NCBI RefSeq assembly: GCF_014196345.1
Contig: NZ_JACIDN010000001.1
Location: 248,001-312,000, forward strand
Direction: 5' to 3'
From: Methylobacterium brachythecii
GTDB taxonomy: Bacteria > Pseudomonadota > Alphaproteobacteria > Rhizobiales > Beijerinckiaceae
Length of the DNA stretch: 64,000 bases
Under the pieces are notes generated by a model that saw only the letters and a program-made list of their open reading frames with translations, had not been told where the DNA came from and did not search any database. Made by a program: the position numbers and the translations under genes. Shown here in pieces: positions 18,763 to 27,233 of the stretch (position 1 is its first letter; every line of letters begins with the position of its first letter).

Positions 18763-20520
18763 ATGCCGACCGTGATCCGCCGCTTCGCCGCGTCTCTCGC
18801 CTGCCTTGTTCTGCTCGCCGAACCGGCTCTCGCCCAGGCGGACCCGACGCCGGGCTCCCTCGGTACCGTGCCGCTCCAGGCCGAAGACGCGCGCATCCTG
18901 CCGGTTCTGGCGAGCCACGGCATGGTGTCCTCGCAGGAGGAGCACGCCACGCGGATCGGCGTCGACATCCTCAAGCAGGGCGGCAACGCGGTCGATGCGG
19001 CCGTCGCAGTAGGCTTCGCCCTCGCCGTGACATTGCCGCGGGCGGGCAATCTCGGCGGCGGCGGCTTCATGCTGGTGCATCTGGCCGACCGCAACGAGAC
19101 CGTGGCGATCGACTATCGCGAGACTGCCCCGGCCGCGGCCACCGAAGGCATGTTCCTCGATGCGCAAGGCGAGCCCGACAAGGCTGCCTCGACCCGCACC
19201 GGCAAGGCGGTCGGCGTGCCCGGCACCGTGCGCGGCCTTGCCGAGGCGCACCGGCTTTACGGCTCCAAGAAGTTCACGCTCGCACAACTGATCGAGCCTG
19301 CGGAAAAGCTGGCGCGAGAGGGGATCCCGGTTGAATCCGGCCTTGCCGATTCCCTCCCCCGCGCCTCGGGCCTGCTCGGGCAATGGCCGTCGAGCCGCGT
19401 GGTCTTTTTCGACGGCGACCGCGTGCTGCCGCGCGGTGCCATGCTCGTGCAGAAGGATCTCGCCGGCACCCTGCACGCGATTGCCGAGAGGGGGCCTGAC
19501 GCCTTCTACACGGGCGACATCGCAGAGCGGATCGCCGCCTCCGTGCAAGGCGCCGGCGGCATCATGAAAGCCGCCGATCTCGCCAGCTACCGGCCGGAGA
19601 CCCGGAAGCCCGTGCGCGGCACCTATCGCGGCTACGACATCGTCTCGATGCCGCCGCCGAGCTCGGGCGGCGTGCACCTCATCGAGATCCTCAACATCCT
19701 GGAGGGCTACGATCTGGCCGGCATGGGCGCCGGCAGTGCCGTGGCGATTCATGCCCTCGCCGAGGCGATGAAGCCGGCCTATGCCGACCGCGCCACCTGG
19801 CTCGGCGACCCGGCCCGCACGAAGGTGCCGGTCGAGGGCCTGATCTCGAAACTTTATGCCGAAACCCTGCGCAAGCAGATCGAGCCGAACCGCGCGCGCC
19901 CGGCCGGCGAGGTGAAGGCCGGCAATCCGCTGCCTTTCGAGCATGACCAGACCACGCATTTCTCGGTGGTCGACGCCCAGGGCAATGCGGTGGCTAACAC
20001 CTACACGCTCAACTTCTCCTACGGGATCGGCCTCGTTGCCGAGGGCACCGGCGTGCTGCTGAACAATGAGATGGACGACTTTTCTGCCAAGACCGGGGCG
20101 CTCAACGCCTACGGGCTCGTCGGTGGCCAGGCCAATGCCGTGGCGCCGGGTGCGCGCCCGCTCTCCTCGATGACGCCGACTATGGTGTTTCGCGGCGGAA
20201 AGCTGTTCCTCGTGACGGGGAGCCCCGGCGGCAGCCGCATCATCAGCACCGTGCTGCAGGTGATCGTCAACGTGCTGGATTTCCGAATGAATCTGGCGGA
20301 GGCCGTCGCCGCCCCGCGCATCCATCACCAATGGCAGCCCGACGTGCTGATGGTGGAGGAGGGCATCTCGCCCGATACCGTCTCCCTGCTCACGCAGCAG
20401 GGCTACAAAGTGAAGGTCGGGGCGCCGTCGGGCTCGGCCAATTCGGTGATTTTCGACGAAGGATTGCTCGCCGGAGCCTCCGACCAGCGTCAGCGCGGTA
20501 CTCTGGCCGACGGCTACTGA
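18763..20520 (+). CDS. ggt: Gamma-glutamyltransferase
   Basis: A 585-residue periplasmic Ntn hydrolase that cleaves glutathione and other gamma-glutamyl compounds. It has a signal peptide at residues 1-24 (ending PALAQA). The autocleavage site is DQTTHFSVVDAQGNAV, so T397 becomes the N-terminal nucleophile of the small subunit. The oxyanion and substrate motifs SSMTPTMVF and GSPGGSRII are present. Length and motifs match a full two-subunit proenzyme. In methylotrophs glutathione takes part in formaldehyde-related chemistry, but nothing here ties this gene to it specifically. It is convergent with the response regulator at 20524. Confidence 0.95.
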   Translation: MPTVIRRFAASLACLVLLAEPALAQADPTPGSLGTVPLQAEDARILPVLASHGMVSSQEEHATRIGVDILKQGGNAVDAAVAVGFALAVTLPRAGNLGGGGFMLVHLADRNETVAIDYRETAPAAATEGMFLDAQGEPDKAASTRTGKAVGVPGTVRGLAEAHRLYGSKKFTLAQLIEPAEKLAREGIPVESGLADSLPRASGLLGQWPSSRVVFFDGDRVLPRGAMLVQKDLAGTLHAIAERGPDAFYTGDIAERIAASVQGAGGIMKAADLASYRPETRKPVRGTYRGYDIVSMPPPSSGGVHLIEILNILEGYDLAGMGAGSAVAIHALAEAMKPAYADRATWLGDPARTKVPVEGLISKLYAETLRKQIEPNRARPAGEVKAGNPLPFEHDQTTHFSVVDAQGNAVANTYTLNFSYGIGLVAEGTGVLLNNEMDDFSAKTGALNAYGLVGGQANAVAPGARPLSSMTPTMVFRGGKLFLVTGSPGGSRIISTVLQVIVNVLDFRMNLAEAVAAPRIHHQWQPDVLMVEEGISPDTVSLLTQQGYKVKVGAPSGSANSVIFDEGLLAGASDQRQRGTLADGY

Positions 20521-20523
20521 GCC

Positions 20524-20889
20524 TCAGGCGGCCAGTGCCCGCTTCACCGTCGAGCGGAGGTCCGCCAGCGAGAACGGCTTGGTCAGCACGTCGAGCACGA
20601 TGGCATCGAGGCCGCGGGCGCGCTCGCGCTGGTCGGCGAAGCCGGTCATCAGAAGGATGGTGAGGTCCGGATAGTCGCGCTTGGCCGCGAGCGCGAGAGC
20701 GATGCCGTCCATCAGCGGCATGCGGATGTCGGTGAGCATCAGGTCGAACTCGCCCGAGGCTTCCGTCAGGCGATCGAGCCCGTCGCTGCCGTCGATCGCC
20801 GTCACGACGGCGTGGCCGTCGAGCTCGAGCCCGCGCTTCAGAAATCCGCGGATGGTGTCCTCGTCATCCACGAGGAGGATGCGCGCCAT
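20524..20889 (-). CDS. Single-domain response regulator (CpdR-like)
   Basis: A 121-residue stand-alone receiver domain with no output domain. Acidic pocket in LLVDDED, phosphoacceptor D54 (LTDIRMP), T/S position in LLMTGFADQ, and K105 region VLTKPFSLADL. The MTGFA and LTKPF text with the alphaproteobacterial N-terminus MARILLVDDED resembles CpdR, the ClpXP adaptor controlling CtrA proteolysis. That identity is an inference from short motifs. It is convergent with ggt, with only 3 nt between the two stop codons. Confidence 0.85.
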   Translation of the reverse strand: MARILLVDDEDTIRGFLKRGLELDGHAVVTAIDGSDGLDRLTEASGEFDLMLTDIRMPLMDGIALALAAKRDYPDLTILLMTGFADQRERARGLDAIVLDVLTKPFSLADLRSTVKRALAA

Positions 20890-21003
20890 GTTGGCTGCCT
20901 CGGCTTCGCTCTCAAATCTGCCGGCCGACCTCGCAAGCGTGGCGACGGACAGTCAAGATTCTTGAGGCCACAGAGTTCCTTGAACCGCAATCCTACGCAT
21001 TCT

Positions 21004-21409
21004 TCGGAACACTTTCCGTCAAATCCTCGTGGCCGCCACGCCCGGACGCGGCTGCTCAGGCGCCGCCGAAGAGATCCGGATCGTTGCTTTCGTAGTCGAC
21101 CAGGCCGACGAAGGGCAGTTGGCGGAAGGCATGGGCCGCGTCCATGCCGTAGCCGACCACGAACACGTCGGGGCAGGTGAAGCCGACGAAATCCGCGTCG
21201 ATCGTCTCGGAACACTTTCCGTCAAATCCTCGTGGCCGCCACGCCCGGACGCGGCTGCTCAGGCGCCGCCGAAGAGATCCGGATCGTTGCTTTCGTAGTC
21301 GACCAGGCCGACGAAGGGCAGTTGGCGGAAGGCATGGGCCGCGTCCATGCCGTAGCCGACCACGAACACGTCGGGGCAGGTGAAGCCGACGAAATCCGCG
21401 TCGATCGTC
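21004..21409. repeat. Exact 203-bp tandem direct duplication covering the 3' end of hpt
   Basis: Bases 21004-21206 and 21207-21409 are identical by direct reading. The second copy contains the last ~50 codons and stop of hpt plus 52 nt beyond. The first copy is a duplicate of that block placed downstream of the gene. The unit begins TCGGAACACTTTCCG. Absence of any substitution means a very recent event or an assembly artefact. Confidence 0.97.
21056..21206 (-). pseudogene. Duplicated C-terminal fragment of hpt
   Basis: Within the first copy of the 203-bp duplication this stretch encodes the last ~49 residues of hypoxanthine phosphoribosyltransferase and its stop. It has no start or upstream domain. 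The unit length is not a multiple of three and the intact gene stops first, so the fragment should not be translated as Hpt sequence. Confidence 0.85.
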
Positions 21410-21828
21410 ACGGCCCGCTTGCCAGGCTTCTCGAGCAGGACGGTGGTCAGCACCCTTTTGGCGCCGCGGGCCATCAGCAGGTCCTTGGCGAACACAACCG
21501 TGCGACCCGATTCAAGGATGTCGTCGACGAGCAGCACGTCGCGCCCGCGAACCTCGCTCTGGACGTCGCGCAGGATCTCGACCTTGCCGGAGGAAATCGT
21601 CGCGTCGCGGTAGCTCGACAGATGGACGAACTCCACCTGAGGCGACAGCCCGACCCGGTGCAGCGCGCGCAGCAGGTCGGCGGCGAACATGAAGCTGCCC
21701 TTGAGCACCGCCACGACGAGCAGGTTCTCCGGCTTGGCCGCCAGAATCTCCGCGGCCAACTCTTCGTTGCGCCGCGCGATGGTGACTTCGTCGAATAGGA
21801 CGCGGACGCGCCGAGAAGCAGAGGTCAT
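21259..21828 (-). CDS. hpt: Hypoxanthine phosphoribosyltransferase
   Basis: A 189-residue cytosolic purine-salvage enzyme that converts hypoxanthine (and guanine) plus PRPP to IMP (GMP). The PRPP motif is VLLVDDILESGRT, with the acidic pair at D102-D103. The substrate loop is SSYRDATISSGKV, and an N-terminal VLKGSFMFAADLLRAL is present. Full family length. The gene body is intact despite the tandem duplication of its 3' end, because the second copy supplies the genuine C-terminus. Confidence 0.95.
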   Translation of the reverse strand: MTSASRRVRVLFDEVTIARRNEELAAEILAAKPENLLVVAVLKGSFMFAADLLRALHRVGLSPQVEFVHLSSYRDATISSGKVEILRDVQSEVRGRDVLLVDDILESGRTVVFAKDLLMARGAKRVLTTVLLEKPGKRAVTIDADFVGFTCPDVFVVGYGMDAAHAFRQLPFVGLVDYESNDPDLFGGA

Positions 21829-21897
21829 GCGGGCCTCCGAGTAAGCCTCATGGTCATGCTTCGCCTCATAACACGCGAGCGCGGGGGCGCCACCGGC

Positions 21898-22656
21898 TCA
21901 GTGATGCCCATGCTGCGCGTCCTGCGCGGGAGCGGGCGCGTCGGCCGTGCCGGCATCGGCGAAGCGCACCAAGATCTGGCTGCCCTGCGCGGGCGGCGCC
22001 GAGAGGCTGGCGTGGAAGCGGGCCGTCTCGCCCGGTTCCAGGGCGGCGCGGGCGGGCGGCACGATCCAGCGGTAGAGCGATTGGTCGCGCGCGTCGCGCA
22101 GCTCGATCTCGAGGGGGGCCAGCGCGACGCGCTCCCGGGCCACCCCGACGAGATTGCCTTCGACCACGAGCTGGACCGGGTTCGTACCCTCGGCCGGATT
22201 GCGAAAGGCCGTGACCTCGCGGAAGTCGACGCCGCGCAGGTTCACCGGCAGGCCGATGGCCGAAAACAATCCCGCGCTCTGCGGCATAGCGCGCACGACC
22301 GTAGCGCGCCCGAAGGTGGCCAGCGGCAGGATCGCGAATACGACGAGTCCGGCGGCGATGGCCGGCGATGGGCGCGGAATCGAAAAACGCTTGGCTGCCT
22401 CAGGCTTGACGGTGCGCGGCGGCGGTGTCGGCTGGTCGATGGTGGTGGGCGCAGGCTCTGCGCCGGCCGCCGGCTCGTCATCGAACGAGACCGTATCCCA
22501 GGCGTCGATCTCGTCGGTCTCCCCCGAATCCGGTGCCTCGGGGCCGACGAACCAGGTTTCGCTGCAGGCCGCGCAGCGTACGGAGCGGCCCTCGGCGCCG
22601 ACGAGGACGCCCTCGATCTCGTACTCGCTCGCGCAGGCCGGGCAGGAGATCAGCAT
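21898..22656 (-). CDS. Zinc-ribbon (MJ0042) / DUF3426 membrane protein
   Basis: A 252-residue protein. The N-terminal MJ0042-type zinc ribbon has CPAC near residue 5 and CAAC near residue 28. An acidic, Pro-rich linker follows, then one TM helix (about 103-120, AIAAGLVVFAILPLATF), then a C-terminal beta-rich DUF3426 domain (VQLVVEGNLVGVA, EPGETARFHASL) predicted in the periplasm. The GTG at 22674 would add six residues. It is divergent from ftsE, an arrangement seen in related alphaproteobacteria. The molecular function is not known to me. The C-terminus is His-rich (QHGHH). Confidence 0.8.
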   Translation of the reverse strand: MLISCPACASEYEIEGVLVGAEGRSVRCAACSETWFVGPEAPDSGETDEIDAWDTVSFDDEPAAGAEPAPTTIDQPTPPPRTVKPEAAKRFSIPRPSPAIAAGLVVFAILPLATFGRATVVRAMPQSAGLFSAIGLPVNLRGVDFREVTAFRNPAEGTNPVQLVVEGNLVGVARERVALAPLEIELRDARDQSLYRWIVPPARAALEPGETARFHASLSAPPAQGSQILVRFADAGTADAPAPAQDAQHGHH

Positions 22657-22826
22657 CGCAAATCGATTTGGCACCCTCGGCGGCGGGTTGCCGCGCGCGG
22701 AAAAAGGACCGAAACGAGTGTTGCGCGAACAGGGTTAACCGCCCGTGAAACGGCCCCCCGGTCCGGCCGCTTCGATCCTCTCCCGAATCCCGCGCGACGG
22801 AGCGAGTCTTGGCAGGCGGAGTGAAC

Positions 22827-23537
22827 GTGACCGGCAGATCGAGGACGGGCAGCCTCCTCTCCGAGAGCGAGGCGCCAGCCGTCCACTTCGAGAATGTCGG
22901 CATGCGCTACGGGATGGGACCAGAAGTCCTGTCCGACGTCAGCTTCGAGATCGCGCCACGCTCGTTCCAGTTCCTGACCGGCCCGTCCGGCGCCGGCAAG
23001 ACCACGCTGCTGCGGCTGATCCTGCTCTCGGTGCGCCCGACGCGGGGGCTGGTCTCGGTGTTCGGCGAAGAGGTGAGCGGCATCTCCAACGAGGCGCTGA
23101 CGGGCCTGCGCCGGCGCATGGGCGTGGTCTTCCAGGATTTCCGTCTGCTCGACCACCTCACCACCTACGAGAACGTGGCGCTCCCCCTGCGCGTTCAGGG
23201 CCGCTCCGAGACGAACTACCGGGCGGAGGTCGTCGAGCTGCTGCGCTGGGTCGGGCTCGGCGAGCGCATGCACGTGCTGCCGCCGCTTCTCTCGGGCGGC
23301 GAGAAGCAGCGCGCGGCGATCGCCCGGGCTCTGATCGCCCGGCCCGAGCTGCTGCTCGCCGACGAGCCTACCGGCAATGTCGATCCGAGCCTGGCGCGGC
23401 GCCTGCTCCGGCTGTTCATGGAGTTGAACAAGCTCGGCACCTCCGTGTTGATCGCCACCCACGATTTCGGCCTGATGGACCTGATCGACGCGCGCCGGCT
23501 GGTGCTCGGGGACGGCCGGCTGCGGATCGAAGAGTGA
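22827..23537 (+). CDS. ftsE: Cell-division ATP-binding protein FtsE
   Basis: A 236-residue ABC ATPase that with FtsX controls periplasmic amidases at the division site. Walker A is GPSGAGKTT, the signature is LSGGEKQRAAIARAL, Walker B is LLLADEPTGNVD, and the H-loop is IATHDF. I place the start at GTG 22827 because GGAG lies about six nt upstream; GTG 22821 and TTG 22809 are in-frame alternatives that add two to six residues. A ~20-residue leader precedes the conserved VHFENVGMRYG. It overlaps ftsX by TGATG. Confidence 0.93.
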   Translation: MTGRSRTGSLLSESEAPAVHFENVGMRYGMGPEVLSDVSFEIAPRSFQFLTGPSGAGKTTLLRLILLSVRPTRGLVSVFGEEVSGISNEALTGLRRRMGVVFQDFRLLDHLTTYENVALPLRVQGRSETNYRAEVVELLRWVGLGERMHVLPPLLSGGEKQRAAIARALIARPELLLADEPTGNVDPSLARRLLRLFMELNKLGTSVLIATHDFGLMDLIDARRLVLGDGRLRIEE

Positions 23538-24508
23538 TGGCCGAGACGAGCGCGCCGCGGCGCCCTGCCGCCTCACCGCCTCAGGCGGCCGCCGAGCCGC
23601 CGCTGCCGGCGACGCTCCGCCGGAACGCGCCGCTGGTACCGACCGACACTGCCGCGAGCCGGGCGCTCGCCGCGGTGATCGCGATCCTCACCTTCCTCGC
23701 CGCCCTCTGCGCCGGCGCCGCCGAGATCGTCGCGACGAGTGCCGGGCAGTGGCAGGGGGCGGTGGCGCAGGAGGTCACCGTCCAGGTCAGGCCCGGTCCC
23801 GGCCGCAACATCGATGCGGACGTGACGCGCGCACAGGAGATCACCAAGGCCGTTCCGGGCATCGCCGAGACGCGCATCTTCTCGAAGGCCGAGTCCGAGA
23901 GCCTGCTCGAACCCTGGCTCGGCAGCGGCCTCGACCTGTCGGACCTTCCGGTTCCGCGTCTCATCACCGTCAAGCTCGCCTCCAGCCCGGCGCCCGACCT
24001 CAAGGCCCTGCGCGAGCAGCTGAGCGAGGCGCTGCCGGGCGTCGCCAGCCTCGACGACCATGCGCTCTGGCTGCAGCGCCTCTCGACCATGGCCAACACC
24101 TTCGTCGGCATCGGCGCCGGCATCGTCGCCCTGGTGTTGGCGGCGACGGGCCTTGCCGTCGTCTTCGCCACCCGCGGCGCCATGGCCGGAAACAAGGAAG
24201 TCGTGGAGGTGCTGCACTTCGTCGGTGCCAACGACGACTACATCGCCCGCGCTTTCCAGAGCCGCTTCTTCCGGCTCGGGTTGCGCGGAGGAGCCATTGG
24301 GGCCGGCGCGGCCCTTCTCGCCTTTGCTTTCGCGGGCGTGCTCGCCCGCCTCTCGCGCTCGGGCCCGGCCGGTGACGAGATCGAGGCCCTGTTCGGCAGT
24401 TTCCAGGTCGGCTGGCGCGGCTACGCACTCATCATCGTCATCGGCGTGATCGCCTCCGTGGTGACGGCCGTGGTGTCTCGGATCACGGTGCGCCGCTTCC
24501 TCGCCTGA
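23537..24508 (+). CDS. ftsX: Cell-division membrane protein FtsX
   Basis: A 323-residue partner of FtsE. A Pro/Ala-rich cytoplasmic N-terminus (~40 residues) is followed by TM1 (about 44-66), a periplasmic domain (about 67-190), and three C-terminal TM helices (about 195-216, 252-275, 295-315), the FtsX topology. The conserved segment KEVVEVLHFVGANDDYIARAFQSRF lies between TM2 and TM3 (written here only as key text). The start overlaps the ftsE stop, which implies coupled translation. Confidence 0.92.
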   Translation: MAETSAPRRPAASPPQAAAEPPLPATLRRNAPLVPTDTAASRALAAVIAILTFLAALCAGAAEIVATSAGQWQGAVAQEVTVQVRPGPGRNIDADVTRAQEITKAVPGIAETRIFSKAESESLLEPWLGSGLDLSDLPVPRLITVKLASSPAPDLKALREQLSEALPGVASLDDHALWLQRLSTMANTFVGIGAGIVALVLAATGLAVVFATRGAMAGNKEVVEVLHFVGANDDYIARAFQSRFFRLGLRGGAIGAGAALLAFAFAGVLARLSRSGPAGDEIEALFGSFQVGWRGYALIIVIGVIASVVTAVVSRITVRRFLA

Positions 24509-24803
24509 TGCCCGCGCTGGCGGCCGGTTCGGTGCAGAAATCCGATTTCCTGAATCCACATCTGGACTTGCGACGATGCGCGCAGATCGCGTTAACCATT
24601 CGTAAACCCGTGCGGGAGGAAAATTTCGCCTCTCCACGGCCGCAATCGCGGCTACGCTCGGGAGGATGACCCTGCGTACGCTCACACGGACGCGCGACTT
24701 CGCCATCGTCACACCGGTGACGGCCTTGGAGGCCGTCGGCTGGGTATGGCAGAATGACGGTGTGCAGGATCGTCAGTCCCGGGCGGATGACGGCAAACGA
24801 GCC

Positions 24804-25520
24804 ATGCCGGCTTCTTCCGCCCCTCGCCCTCTGCTGCGTCTGGTCAAGCGGGTCCTCGCGGGCACGGCCGTTATCGGTGCATTCGCGCTGTTTGCCGGCT
24901 TCCTGTTCTTCGTGGCGACGATCGAGCGCATGGAGCGGCGTCCGGGCGGCCGGGCCGACGGCATCGTCGCCCTGACCGGGGGCGCCCAGCGCGTCGGCGA
25001 TGCGATCGAGCTGCTGGCCAGCGGCTACGGGCAGCGCCTTCTCATTTCCGGGGTCAACGAGCGCACCAGCCGCGACGAGATCGCCCGGCTGAACCCGAGC
25101 CAGAGCCGCTGGATCGAGTGCTGCGTCGATCTCGACTACCGGGCGCGTAACACCATCGGCAACGCCATCGAGACCCGGCGCTGGATGCGACGCAATCATT
25201 TCGAGACCATCGCGGTGGTGACCTCGAACTACCACATGCCGCGCACGCTGGTCGAAATCGAACACGCGCTCACCGACGGCCAGTCGGTGGTGCCCTATCC
25301 GGTGGTCGCGGACGGTCTCGACATCGGCCGCTGGTGGCAGGACCCGGCCGTGGCTCGGCTCGTCGGTGCCGAATACGTCAAGTTTCTCGCCGCCTGGCTG
25401 CGCACCCGGCTCGAGGCCGATCCGGAGCAATCGCATTTCGCGGTGCTGATCGGGCGCGGCAAGCCGTCGAAGACCCCGATGAGGATGGTGGCCGAGCCCC
25501 ACCTGCACGCGGCGAACTGA
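24804..25520 (+). CDS. YdcF/DUF218-family (ElyC/SanA-like) membrane protein
   Basis: A 238-residue protein with one N-terminal TM helix (about residues 22-43) and a periplasmic DUF218 domain. The family text is GIVALTGGAQRVGDAIELL, LLISGVN, then TIGNAIETRRWM and VVTSNYHMPRTLVE. Family members affect envelope integrity or polysaccharide metabolism; the reaction is not established here. The ATG at 24804 is preferred because the 46 residues in frame before it (from ATG 24666) are polar and unlike the family. It lies about 300 nt downstream of ftsX. Confidence 0.75.
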   Translation: MPASSAPRPLLRLVKRVLAGTAVIGAFALFAGFLFFVATIERMERRPGGRADGIVALTGGAQRVGDAIELLASGYGQRLLISGVNERTSRDEIARLNPSQSRWIECCVDLDYRARNTIGNAIETRRWMRRNHFETIAVVTSNYHMPRTLVEIEHALTDGQSVVPYPVVADGLDIGRWWQDPAVARLVGAEYVKFLAAWLRTRLEADPEQSHFAVLIGRGKPSKTPMRMVAEPHLHAAN

Positions 25521-25562
25521 TCGCAGGCCCTCGCTCCTCGGGCGAGGACACGATGCGCGATC

Positions 25563-25931
25563 TCAGAGCCCCTTGCACTGGTTGCGGACGAGGCCGCTGA
25601 ACTCGATTTCCTGACCCTGGGTCTGCGCCAGCTTTTCCTTGCGATCCGGCCCCGACAGGCAACGGCCGTAGACGCCGGCGATGCGGCGCATCGTGTCGAT
25701 ATGGCGGCGCCAGACGCGGCACTGGCTGGCCTGATCGTCCCCGGCGCTCTCGAGCTGCTCGCCGGCCTGGCGCTGCATGGAATTCGCCACGAGCACGTCG
25801 CGGGCACAGGCCGCGTCGCCTTCGGCGCGCGCGGCGGAAACCGCGGCCATCGTCATCAGACCGATCACCGCGATCCGCGCGATCCCGTGCCTGTTTCGTT
25901 CTGCCACGATGCCGTCGTCCTTGCCTCTCAC
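25563..25931 (-). CDS. Small secreted protein with four cysteines
   Basis: A 122-residue protein. The GTG start overlaps the ptsN stop (GTGA), so it probably ends the rpoN-hpf-ptsN transcription unit. A signal peptide is evident (AVIGLMTMAAVSAARA, cleavage near residue 36). The mature part is about 86 residues, helical and Gln/Arg-rich. It has cysteines in ACARD, SQCRVW, GRCLSG and NQCKGL, enough for two disulfides. I recognise no named family. Periplasmic location is inferred from the signal peptide. Confidence 0.65.
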   Translation of the reverse strand: MRGKDDGIVAERNRHGIARIAVIGLMTMAAVSAARAEGDAACARDVLVANSMQRQAGEQLESAGDDQASQCRVWRRHIDTMRRIAGVYGRCLSGPDRKEKLAQTQGQEIEFSGLVRNQCKGL

Positions 25932-26395
25932 GCCGCTTGGGGCGTGGGTCGATTGGTCAGCAGCGCATAAAGCGCGCTGGCGTCGCGGGCGGTGCGGATG
26001 CGTTCCAGTAGGCCCGGCTCGCGCAGGATGCGCGCTACCTGCGCCAAGGCCTTGAGATGGTCGGCCCCGGCATTCTCCGGCGCCAGCAGCAGGAAGACAA
26101 CGTCAACGGGCTGGCCGTCGAGCGCCTCGAAATCCGTGGGTTTCTCAAGGCGGGCGACCATGCCGAACAGCCGGTCGAGACGGGCGAGCTTGCCGTGGGG
26201 GATTGCCACGCCGTCGCCGATTCCAGTCGAACCGAGCCGCTCGCGCTGCAGCAGCGTTTCGAAGACCTCGCGCTCGTCGAGGCTCGGCAACTGGCGGGCG
26301 GCCTGCGCGGCCAACTCCAGCAGGATCTGCTTCTTGGCCCGCGCCCTCAGGCCCGGGATCACCGAGTCCGGACTCAGGAATTCCAGAACTGGCAT
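25928..26395 (-). CDS. ptsN: Nitrogen-regulatory PTS protein EIIA-Ntr
   Basis: A 155-residue cytoplasmic phosphocarrier that receives phosphate from NPr/EI-Ntr and regulates metabolism and potassium homeostasis. The phospho-site is H67 in GVAIPHGKL. The family text QILLELAAQAA, ERERLGSTGIGDGVAIPHGK (short form) and VDVVFLLLAPE is present. The ATG at 26395 gives the family N-terminus (MPVLEFLSPDSV); an in-frame extension upstream has no support. It follows hpf and rpoN in the classical order. Confidence 0.93.
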   Translation of the reverse strand: MPVLEFLSPDSVIPGLRARAKKQILLELAAQAARQLPSLDEREVFETLLQRERLGSTGIGDGVAIPHGKLARLDRLFGMVARLEKPTDFEALDGQPVDVVFLLLAPENAGADHLKALAQVARILREPGLLERIRTARDASALYALLTNRPTPQAA

Positions 26396-26535
26396 GAAGG
26401 ATCGCGGCCCATCGACAAGACCCGGGACCGGTAACCCGGTCACGGGTAGGGAGGCCGGCACACGTGCGCCGATCCTCGATCTCCAACCGACCGCCTCGCG
26501 ACGGCGTTCCAGCGAAATCGGAGGCGAGGCTCCGA

Positions 26536-27144
26536 TCAGGCCCGCTCCGGCGGATCGACCCAGCCGATCGCACCATCGCTGCGTCGATATACGACGTTGA
26601 TGCGGCCGGTGCCAGCGTGAACGAAGACGACGACCGGCGCGCCGGTGAGATCGAGGCTGGTCACGGCCTCGCTCACCGATTGCCGCCGCAGCGTCTTGGT
26701 GCTTTCGGCCACGACCGGCGGATGGGCCTCTTCCTCAGAGTCGAAGTCGTCCTCATCGTCGTCCGGAGGGGCTGCCAGGACCGCGTAGGCCGCCTCGATG
26801 TCGGCCGGGCTGCGGCCACCATTGTGGCTCGCCGCGCCGTGGTCCTTGAGCCGGTGCTTGTAGCGGCGCAGGCGCTTCTCGAGCTTGTCCGCGGTCTGGT
26901 CGAAGCTCGCATGCGGATCATGGGCCGAGCCCGAGGCTTCGAGCGTCAGTCCCGAGGCGAGATGAACGACGCAGTCGGTGCGGTAGGCGGTGCCGTCTCG
27001 TCGGAGGGTGACATGGCCGGTGCAGGAGCCGCTCATGTGGCTGTCGAGATATTTCGAGAGCGTCGCCCCCATCCGATCGTCGACCCGGCTACGCAGCGCC
27101 TCGCCGAGGTCGACGCCGTGACCCGTAACCCGCAGACCTGCCAT
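26536..27144 (-). CDS. hpf: Long-form ribosome hibernation promoting factor
   Basis: A 202-residue protein that dimerises 70S ribosomes into inactive 100S particles. The N-terminal HPF/RaiA fold is shown by LRVTGHGVDLGEALRSRV, HVTLRRDGTAYRTDCVVHL and KLEKRLRRYKHRL. An acidic Asp/Glu linker follows (residues ~136-150). The C-terminal dimerisation domain ends with VSEAVTSLDLTGAPVVVFVHAG and INVVYRRSDGAIGWVDP. The ATG at 27144 has GGAG six nt upstream; ATG 27150 is too close to it. Encoded between rpoN and ptsN. Confidence 0.94.
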   Translation of the reverse strand: MAGLRVTGHGVDLGEALRSRVDDRMGATLSKYLDSHMSGSCTGHVTLRRDGTAYRTDCVVHLASGLTLEASGSAHDPHASFDQTADKLEKRLRRYKHRLKDHGAASHNGGRSPADIEAAYAVLAAPPDDDEDDFDSEEEAHPPVVAESTKTLRRQSVSEAVTSLDLTGAPVVVFVHAGTGRINVVYRRSDGAIGWVDPPERA

Positions 27145-27233
27145 CGACATCTCCGTTTGACCAAAGACGATCAAACTAAGGATGCGTCGGAGGCGAAGTC
27201 AACGCGACCGGTCAGCGGGGCCGAGCACCCGGC

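Noticed and set aside
21029..21798. Plus-strand frames across hpt and its duplication
   Set aside because: They are antisense to the recognised hpt and arise because the tandem repeat copies the same open frame.
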